From contig CAJTVD010000102.1 in the NCBI GenBank assembly GCA_910579495.1, positions 1-10,500 of the forward strand: a DNA stretch of 10,500 bases, read 5' to 3'. The stretch comes from an uncultured Lachnospiraceae bacterium (GTDB lineage: Bacteria; Bacillota; Clostridia; Lachnospirales; Lachnospiraceae). Both the position numbers and the translations under genes were made by a program. The notes beneath the pieces were generated by a model, which did not search any database, was not told the DNA's origin, and saw nothing but the letters and a program-made list of their open reading frames with translations. Below, in pieces: positions 5,606-10,500 of the stretch; position 1 is the stretch's first letter, and every line of letters begins with the position of its first letter.

Positions 5606-5638
5606 ATCGCTTCACCTCCATAATTATAATTCCCTTAC

Positions 5639-5671
5639 GGGTACAGTCAGACTTTACGCCTGGCTGTACCC
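5639..5671 (-). promoter_or_regulatory. Hairpin between ptsH and ptsI
   Basis: GGGTACAG (5639-5646) pairs perfectly with CTGTACCC (5664-5671); on the minus-strand RNA the stem extends through one mismatch by a further 3 pairs around a 9-base loop. No U-run follows, so full termination is unlikely. It begins 8 bases beyond the ptsH stop, so it may protect the 3' end of ptsH mRNA or mark a processing point that sets ptsH above ptsI, as commonly needed since HPr is more abundant than EI. That role is inferred. Confidence 0.5.
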
Positions 5672-5678
5672 CCTGTTA

Positions 5679-5936
5679 TTACAAATTTTCTTTAAAAAAT
5701 GCAACCATCCCTTCATAAGCCGCTTCTTCGTCAGCCCCTGTAATTTCAATGTTCACGGTCTGCCCGCATTTTACGCCTAATCCCATGACCGCCATCAGCT
5801 TTGTTGCCTCTGCTTTTTTTCCATCTTTGGAAAGCACAACCTTGCTTTCATACTTCTTTGCCTCTTTCACCAGCATCCCCGCCGGTCTTGCATGGATTCC
5901 CACCTCATCTGTGATCACATAACTGAATTCTTTCAT
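5679..5936 (-). CDS. ptsH: Phosphocarrier protein HPr, Ser46 position replaced
   Basis: The start is ATG 5936-5934 with GGAAGGAG upstream; the 85-residue product has the typical HPr length. HPr carries phosphate from Enzyme I to sugar-specific EIIA domains in the cytoplasm. The active-site loop EVGIHARPAG (11-20) has His15 and Arg17 in the canonical places. Around position 46, where Firmicute HPr normally reads KSIMGVMSLG, this protein has TKLMAVMGLG, with Lys46 in place of the regulatory serine. It should therefore take part in the phosphorelay but not be a target of HPr kinase/phosphorylase, so it cannot itself signal catabolite repression through CcpA. It lies 44 bases downstream of the phospho-beta-glucosidase gene with no terminator between, and 73 bases before ptsI. 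The residue difference is seen directly; loss of CcpA signalling is inferred from family knowledge. Confidence 0.96.
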   Translation of the reverse strand: MKEFSYVITDEVGIHARPAGMLVKEAKKYESKVVLSKDGKKAEATKLMAVMGLGVKCGQTVNIEITGADEEAAYEGMVAFFKENL

Positions 5937-5980
5937 TGCTGCCTTCTCCTTCCACCCTTTACGGGATTTATAATATTTTT

Positions 5981-7408
5981 TTATTCTATGATCCCATTTT
6001 GCCGGATCACATTCTGATACCAGTAAAAACTGTCCTTCTTTATTCTTTCATATGTTCCGGTGCCATCATCTTTTTTGTCTACATAGATAAAGCCATAGCG
6101 TTTTCGCATTTCCCCGGTGGTAAACGATACCGGGTCAATGCACCCCCATACTGTGTAGCCCATGACGTCCACGCCGTCTTCCTCTACCGCCTTTACCATT
6201 TCCCGGATATGATCACCAAGAAAACGGATTCTGTTTTCATCATGAATCTGTCCATCTTCTATTTCATCTTCATAGCCAAAGCCATTTTCAACAATAAACA
6301 AAGGAAGCCCATAGCGTTCATAATATTGGTTCAGCACATACCGAAGCCCTTCAGGGTCAATCGCCCATCCCCATGGCGTCCTCGGAAGGTATAGATTTTC
6401 TACCGCATCCGGAATTGCCTCCAGATCGTTCCCCACTTTTTCCACTTCAGGGTCAGCACATAAAACACCGCTCAAATAATAGCTAAAACCAATAAAATCG
6501 ACGCATCCATTCAAGAGAATCTTTCTATCTGCATCCGTAATATCCAGTTCGTAACCCCGTCTTTCCCATTCCTTTTTTATATAAGAAGGGTAATACCCTC
6601 TTGCATGTACGTCTGCAAAAAAAAGATTAAACTTCCTGTCCTGCCTTTGCGCCAGCAAAATGTCTCTGGGGTTACAGCTATAAGGATAAAGAGGCGATGC
6701 CGCGATCATGCACCCGATCTGGAAATCGTGTTTAATTTCATGTCCCTTCTCCACTACCAGCGCACTGGCTACAAATTGATAATGAGCCGCCTGATAAACC
6801 ACTTTCTCCTTATCTTCCCCTTCCCCAAATACAATGCCGGAATTGGTAAAAGCATACAGATTATTGGTCACGATCATCTGGTTATTGATTTCATTAAAGG
6901 TCAGCCAATAAGTGACCTTATCTTTATATCTCTCCATAACGGTATAGGCAAAGCGGGTAAAAAATGCGATCATTTTCCGGCTTCTCCATCCGCCATACTT
7001 TTTTACAAGCCCATAAGGCATCTCAAAATGGGACAGAGTGACAACCGGTTCTATACCATATTTATGTAATTCATCAAACAGCTCATCATAAAACAGGAGT
7101 CCGGCTTCGTTGGGTTTTTCTTCATCCCCCTGAGGGAAGATACGGCTCCATGCAATGCTTGTACGGAAGCATTTAAAACCCATCTCGGCAAACAGCTTGA
7201 TATCCTCCTTATAATGGTCATAAAAACGGATTCCTTCATGGTTTGGATAATACTTTCCGTCCAGAATGCCGTCTGTGATCTCGCGCGCCTTTTCTCTGCT
7301 GCCGCCGGTCATAACGTCTGCAATACTGAGGCCCTTTTCGTTCACATTATAAGCGCCTTCCACCTGATGGGCGGCTACTGCACCGCCCCATAAAAAATCT
7401 TTTTTCAT
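5981..7408 (-). CDS. bglA: 6-phospho-beta-glucosidase, GH1
   Basis: The 475-residue product starts at ATG 7408-7406, with AAGGGA about 10 bases upstream. It is a cytoplasmic (beta/alpha)8-barrel enzyme that splits phosphorylated beta-glucosides delivered by the PTS into glucose 6-phosphate and the aglycone or glucose. Seen: the N-terminal GH1 start FLWGGAVAAHQVEGAY (5-20); the acid/base motif TFNEIN with Glu173; the nucleophile motif IVENGFG with Glu374; and the phosphate-binding stretch SFTTGEMRKRYGFIYVD (428-444), in which Ser428, Lys436 and Tyr438 mark a 6-phospho substrate rather than a free sugar. There is no signal peptide. It is 42 bases downstream of the permease gene, the usual order in bgl operons (equivalent to Bacillus bglH). 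Exact substrate among cellobiose, salicin, arbutin and similar sugars cannot be told. Confidence 0.96.
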   Translation of the reverse strand: MKKDFLWGGAVAAHQVEGAYNVNEKGLSIADVMTGGSREKAREITDGILDGKYYPNHEGIRFYDHYKEDIKLFAEMGFKCFRTSIAWSRIFPQGDEEKPNEAGLLFYDELFDELHKYGIEPVVTLSHFEMPYGLVKKYGGWRSRKMIAFFTRFAYTVMERYKDKVTYWLTFNEINNQMIVTNNLYAFTNSGIVFGEGEDKEKVVYQAAHYQFVASALVVEKGHEIKHDFQIGCMIAASPLYPYSCNPRDILLAQRQDRKFNLFFADVHARGYYPSYIKKEWERRGYELDITDADRKILLNGCVDFIGFSYYLSGVLCADPEVEKVGNDLEAIPDAVENLYLPRTPWGWAIDPEGLRYVLNQYYERYGLPLFIVENGFGYEDEIEDGQIHDENRIRFLGDHIREMVKAVEEDGVDVMGYTVWGCIDPVSFTTGEMRKRYGFIYVDKKDDGTGTYERIKKDSFYWYQNVIRQNGIIE

Positions 7409-7450
7409 ATGAAAACCATCCCTTTCTGCTACCCGTCTGTTTCATCACTG

Positions 7451-9355
7451 TTACTTAATTACCCTGTAAATAAATTCTCCCGCTTTTACCTGTCCTGAAA
7501 CAGGGCAGTCTACTTTTTGGAAGTCATCAGCATTCGTTACCAGCACAGGCGAAGTCAGCAGATACCCTTTTTCCTGAATGAATGATGACTCAAAGCGGAG
7601 CAATGGCTGCCCTGCTTTTACCTGAGTTCCCTCCTCAACCAGAGTCTCAAACCCTTCTCCTTCCAGCATTACCGTATTGATCCCTACGTGGATCAGCAGC
7701 TCCACCCCATCTTTTGTGGTCATTCCAATCGCATGTTTGGAAGGGAATACCAATGAAATTTCACCATCACAGGGAGCATGGACAATCCCTTCCGAAGGAC
7801 GGATTGCAAGCCCTAAGCCTGCCACGCCGCTGGCAAACACTTCATCCTCCACCTCGTCCAAAGGAACAATTTCTCCGGTCAACGGTGAACAGATCTCTAC
7901 CGTTTCCCCTTGCCCGGCAGTTCTTTCTGCCTTCTTTGTTATAGTTTCCTCCTTCTTTTCTGCTTCCGTTACTGTTTCCATCTCTGCTTCAGCTTCAAAA
8001 TCTTCTTTGTTCTCCGGCGTAATCCCCCAGAAATAAGTCATCACCGCTCCTGAAACCAGTGCAACCGAAATTCCAAGCAGATAGGGCAGGAACGGCGAAT
8101 ATGCTCCCATCGCAAGTGAGAAAATATTATGGAATACAAATGCATCACAAGTCACATGTAACGCACCGTTTATCGCCCCGCCAATACCACTTGCAATAGC
8201 CACCACTGCCAACAGGCGTTTGTAGTTCATGATGATACCATAAAGAATAGGCTCAGTCACACCGGCAAAAACAGCAGTCAGGATTGTAGGTCCGGCAACC
8301 TCGCGGATTCTTGAATGCTTTTTCCCCTTCAGATATGCGCCGATTGCAATCCCTATTTCTGCGAATACTGCACATACACATACACCCTCTACCATATCCC
8401 CGCCATAATTCGTCAGGTTCTGGAGCGTAATAGGGGTAAATCCCCAATGCAACCCCAAAAGTGTCAGGAAAGGATAGGCTGCTCCCAAAACGATTCCTGC
8501 AAGAATCCTGTTGAATCCAAACAGCCACATCACCGCCGCAGATACTTTATCGCCAAGAACTGTACCAAATGGGCCGAAAATCATTACCGTAAAAGGCACC
8601 ATAATCATAAGCGACAACATTGGATTTAAAAATAACTGCAATTCTTTTTTCACTATTTTTTTCAGAAACTTTTCCAGTTGGCTGTATACCAGCACAGCAA
8701 TAAAAATCGGGAACACAGTAGATGAATAATCAATGGGCGTTATGCCGATTCCCATAAAATCCACGCCACCTTCTACTGCAAGCAGGCCGGTAAAGTTAGG
8801 ATCAAGCAGGGCTGCACCGATACCTCCGCCCACATATGCATTTCCCCCAAACTGTTTTGCCAACGTGATTCCCAGAAAAACAGGAAGGAAATAAAATGCC
8901 GCATTTCCTGCTGCTGATAGAATCAAATATGTAGGATCATCACTCTGCATCAAACCAAACTGGGTAAATACTGTCAGCAGTGCTTTTACCATACCTGCGC
9001 CCGCCAACAGGGGAATCAATGGTGAAAATGCACCGGAAATCACTTTCATGATCCGGTCTGTCAGCTTGACCTTTTTTCCTGAGCCTTCCTTCTCCTCAGA
9101 TTTTCCCCCAAGATTGGCAACAGACAATATGGCGTTATAATAATCATTGACTGCCGGGCCGATAACAACCTGATACTGTCCCCCGCTAACCACTACCTGA
9201 AGCACATATTTCAGCTTGTTTAACTCTTCTTTCTTTGCCTTTCCGTCATCTTTTAACTCAAAACGCAATCTGGTAGCACAATGCACAAGGCTGTTGATAT
9301 TCCCCTCACCGCCTACCAGTTCCACAATCTTTTTTGCTTCTTCTGCATATTTCAT
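7451..9355 (-). CDS. bglP: PTS beta-glucoside-specific EIIBCA permease
   Basis: The start is ATG 9355-9353 behind AGGAGGG; 634 residues is the expected size for a fused EIIBCA. It imports and phosphorylates beta-glucosides across the cytoplasmic membrane. Domain order: EIIB (about 1-80) with phospho-Cys26 in VHCATRLRFEL; EIIC (about 100-445), about ten hydrophobic segments, with AGVTEPILYG (364-373), a sugar-site motif; an acidic, Glu/Lys-rich linker (about 450-485); and EIIA of the glucose type (about 488-634) with His541 (PSKHAIG) and the phosphoacceptor His556 in LLIHVGIN. All phosphotransfer residues are intact, so EI, HPr and EIIBCA from this operon could form a complete relay. It follows licT by 70 bases with no visible terminator or antiterminator in the gap. 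EIIB of this permease is expected to phosphorylate and so inactivate LicT when substrate is absent. Confidence 0.97.
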   Translation of the reverse strand: MKYAEEAKKIVELVGGEGNINSLVHCATRLRFELKDDGKAKKEELNKLKYVLQVVVSGGQYQVVIGPAVNDYYNAILSVANLGGKSEEKEGSGKKVKLTDRIMKVISGAFSPLIPLLAGAGMVKALLTVFTQFGLMQSDDPTYLILSAAGNAAFYFLPVFLGITLAKQFGGNAYVGGGIGAALLDPNFTGLLAVEGGVDFMGIGITPIDYSSTVFPIFIAVLVYSQLEKFLKKIVKKELQLFLNPMLSLMIMVPFTVMIFGPFGTVLGDKVSAAVMWLFGFNRILAGIVLGAAYPFLTLLGLHWGFTPITLQNLTNYGGDMVEGVCVCAVFAEIGIAIGAYLKGKKHSRIREVAGPTILTAVFAGVTEPILYGIIMNYKRLLAVVAIASGIGGAINGALHVTCDAFVFHNIFSLAMGAYSPFLPYLLGISVALVSGAVMTYFWGITPENKEDFEAEAEMETVTEAEKKEETITKKAERTAGQGETVEICSPLTGEIVPLDEVEDEVFASGVAGLGLAIRPSEGIVHAPCDGEISLVFPSKHAIGMTTKDGVELLIHVGINTVMLEGEGFETLVEEGTQVKAGQPLLRFESSFIQEKGYLLTSPVLVTNADDFQKVDCPVSGQVKAGEFIYRVIK

Positions 9356-9425
9356 TATGTACCCTCCTGATCATTTTCTTAAATATGTGTTACTTCTGTC
9401 CTAAAGGCACCAGACTCTCCATCAG

Positions 9426-10259
9426 TTATTTATTCTGGTTAATCCGGTTTAAATGCAGAGCCAGATATAGCCTTTCCCCCTCACTTACACTCCACCCATA
9501 AGTCTTGTTCAGAAAGTGGCTGATCTTTTGGGCACACTTATAATCCTCTGGGCATTTCTGTACAACTACCCTCGCAATATCCAGATCCATTTCAAGCGTC
9601 TCCCCATTCATCTGCCGCCTTACAAAATAGCGGACGTGCGTGATAAATCTGCTGACATCAAAACTATCCTCGCGAAATTCCCTGCCATAGAACAGCTTGG
9701 CAATATTGAGAATATTCTGGATAACCTTCGTGTACATCATGGTCTTCTGCATACCACTGGTACTGAAATTTGCATTGATGAAATGCAGGGCAATAAAGGC
9801 TGCTTCCTGTTCAGGAATCTCATATCCGGTTTTCTCTTTCAGATTTTCCACCACTTCTCTGGCAAACTGATACTCATTCGGATAAATCAGTTTGATGTCC
9901 CATTCAAGCGGCGTTCCAAAATAAATCCCGTCTTTTGCCCGTTCCATCATCATTCCCAAATGGTCTGATAAAGTCAGCAGAATACTGTCATTACAATGAT
10001 AGCCCAGCCTCATTTCTCCCTGTCTGATAATACCGCTGGCCAATTCGATATCATTCACAGTAATACGTTTTAAGAGACTGTCAAAATCCTTTCTGCCTTT
10101 CTTACCATTCAGCACAAAATGTTTTTCTACCAGGGATGAATCAATATGCTGTCCGATTTTTACACTAAATGCAACCCCCCGTCCCATAACGACAGATTCC
10201 GTCTTTTCATCATCAAGCACTAATGCCACATTGTTATTTAACGCCTTTAACAATTTCAT
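9426..10259 (-). CDS. licT: BglG/LicT-family transcription antiterminator
   Basis: The best start is ATG 10259-10257 (MKLLKALNNNVALVLDD), with GGGAGGG 6 bases before it; an upstream ATG adding eight residues lacks a good site. The product, 277 residues, matches LicT length. Domains: CAT RNA-binding domain (1-55); PRD1 (about 60-165) with His100 and His159; PRD2 (about 170-277) with His208 and His269. These four positions correspond to the regulatory histidines of LicT, so it should be switched off by phosphate from the EII permease and, in LicT-type proteins, stimulated by HPr. It binds the antiterminator hairpin in nascent mRNA and prevents the terminator from forming. Its own leader carries exactly such a site (10357-10386) overlapping a terminator, so the gene and the operon are autoregulated. 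Confidence 0.96.
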   Translation of the reverse strand: MKLLKALNNNVALVLDDEKTESVVMGRGVAFSVKIGQHIDSSLVEKHFVLNGKKGRKDFDSLLKRITVNDIELASGIIRQGEMRLGYHCNDSILLTLSDHLGMMMERAKDGIYFGTPLEWDIKLIYPNEYQFAREVVENLKEKTGYEIPEQEAAFIALHFINANFSTSGMQKTMMYTKVIQNILNIAKLFYGREFREDSFDVSRFITHVRYFVRRQMNGETLEMDLDIARVVVQKCPEDYKCAQKISHFLNKTYGWSVSEGERLYLALHLNRINQNK

Positions 10260-10309
10260 AGCGGTTCCCTCCCTTCTATCCATTTTGTACGCCTTGTTTT
10301 CAGGAACGC

Positions 10310-10366
10310 AAAAAAGGCACGACCAATAAGCGTGTACAGTTTCCCATACAACTCATAGTCATGCCT
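10310..10366 (-). terminator. Leader terminator controlled by LicT
   Basis: On the minus strand, AGGCATGACTA (10366-10356) can pair with TGGTCGTGCCT (10325-10315), including two G-U pairs, and a T run follows at 10315-10310. A smaller hairpin can form in the interior. The 5' arm of this stem is also the 3' part of the antiterminator site, so the two structures exclude each other, as in the Bacillus licS and Escherichia coli bgl leaders. It lies about 50 bases upstream of the licT start. Confidence 0.8.
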
Positions 10367-10386
10367 GCTCTACCAGTAGCACTCAA
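10357..10386 (-). promoter_or_regulatory. Ribonucleic antiterminator (RAT) site for LicT
   Basis: The minus-strand segment contains CTACTGGTAGAGCAGGCA within a 30-base stretch that keeps most bases of the family RAT consensus (TACTG ... GCAGGCA ... AC). It starts close to the expected transcription start. Its 3' end is shared with the 5' arm of the terminator. Binding of dephosphorylated LicT would stabilise it and allow read-through into licT-bglP and beyond. Confidence 0.8.
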
Positions 10387-10390
10387 CATA

Positions 10391-10420
10391 AATGTACACC
10401 ATGAATGTAAATTCTGTCAA
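10391..10420 (-). promoter_or_regulatory. Operon promoter, sigma-A type
   Basis: On the minus strand, -35 TTGACA (10420-10415) and -10 TACATT (10396-10391) are separated by 18 bases. The start point would be near 10384, placing the antiterminator site at the very 5' end of the transcript. No other good promoter is visible upstream of licT within the window. Confidence 0.75.
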
Positions 10421-10460
10421 TAGCTATTCAAAAATTTCTCATTTGTTTTGTAACTATTCA
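10421..10460 (-). repeat. Direct repeat TGAATAGYTA upstream of the promoter
   Basis: On the minus strand TGAATAGTTA (10460-10451) and TGAATAGCTA (10430-10421) are nearly identical and start 30 bases apart, about three helical turns, the second abutting the -35 element. Such phasing is typical of paired regulator sites, but the binding protein is unknown. The remaining stretch to 10500 shows only a lone TTGACA (10470-10465) and A/T runs. Confidence 0.4.
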
Positions 10461-10500
10461 GCCTTGTCAAAAAAATCACCAAAAAACTGCCGAAATTTTT

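Noticed and set aside
10421..10436. Possible catabolite-responsive (cre) site near TGAATAGCTATTGACA
   Set aside because: It lacks the central CG and the symmetric half-sites of the cre consensus; the sequence is better read as the repeat plus the -35 element.
10465..10470. Second TTGACA as an alternative promoter
   Set aside because: No acceptable -10 hexamer lies 16-18 bases downstream on the minus strand.
1..10500. tRNA, rRNA, CRISPR array, integrase or transposase
   Set aside because: Scanned for on both strands by eye; no cloverleaf, no regularly spaced repeats and no recombinase-type protein found.

Overview
The window looks like chromosome from a low-to-moderate GC Firmicute of class Clostridia, most likely a Lachnospiraceae gut commensal. 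This is inferred from the protein families: a LicT/BglP/GH1 beta-glucoside operon, an HPr without Ser46, an HPr-like companion without His15, a MepA-type MATE pump, and accessory genes typical of Lachnospiraceae mobile DNA. No species call is possible from sequence alone. Every gene I can support lies on the minus strand, so transcription runs from right to left.

Right and centre (about 10460 down to 3175) hold one sugar-PTS transcription unit. A sigma-A-like promoter (10391-10420) is followed by a leader that contains a BglG/LicT-type ribonucleic antiterminator (10357-10386) overlapping an intrinsic terminator (10310-10366). Then come licT (antiterminator), bglP (beta-glucoside EIIBCA permease), a GH1 6-phospho-beta-glucosidase, ptsH (HPr), ptsI (Enzyme I), an HPr-like protein, and a short CheW-like protein. 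The operon thus encodes a whole phosphorelay from PEP to imported sugar, its hydrolase and its own regulator, plus two unusual signalling-type proteins at the end. The HPr keeps His15 but has Lys at the Ser46 position. The HPr-like protein keeps the Ser46 motif but has no His15. The CheW-like gene may have its first codons in another frame, at a T8 run.

Left-centre (3174 to about 1285): a MATE efflux gene with its own leader (hairpins and a possible 15-residue upstream ORF), then a tiny ORF overlapping a 54-residue Com-like zinc-ribbon gene, ending at an intrinsic terminator (1285-1311).

Left (1282 to 1) is accessory, probably mobile-element DNA and looks richer in GC. It holds a highly structured intergenic region (nested inverted repeats 1061-1183; a hairpin over the ribosome-binding site at 1006-1049; a repeated 13-mer), a 150-residue sigma-70 region 4-like protein, a second dyad-rich gap (429-510), a 53-residue helical protein, and a partial DUF4406-like gene that runs off the left edge. 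I see no integrase, relaxase, transposase, tRNA, rRNA or CRISPR array in the window, so the ends of any mobile element cannot be fixed.
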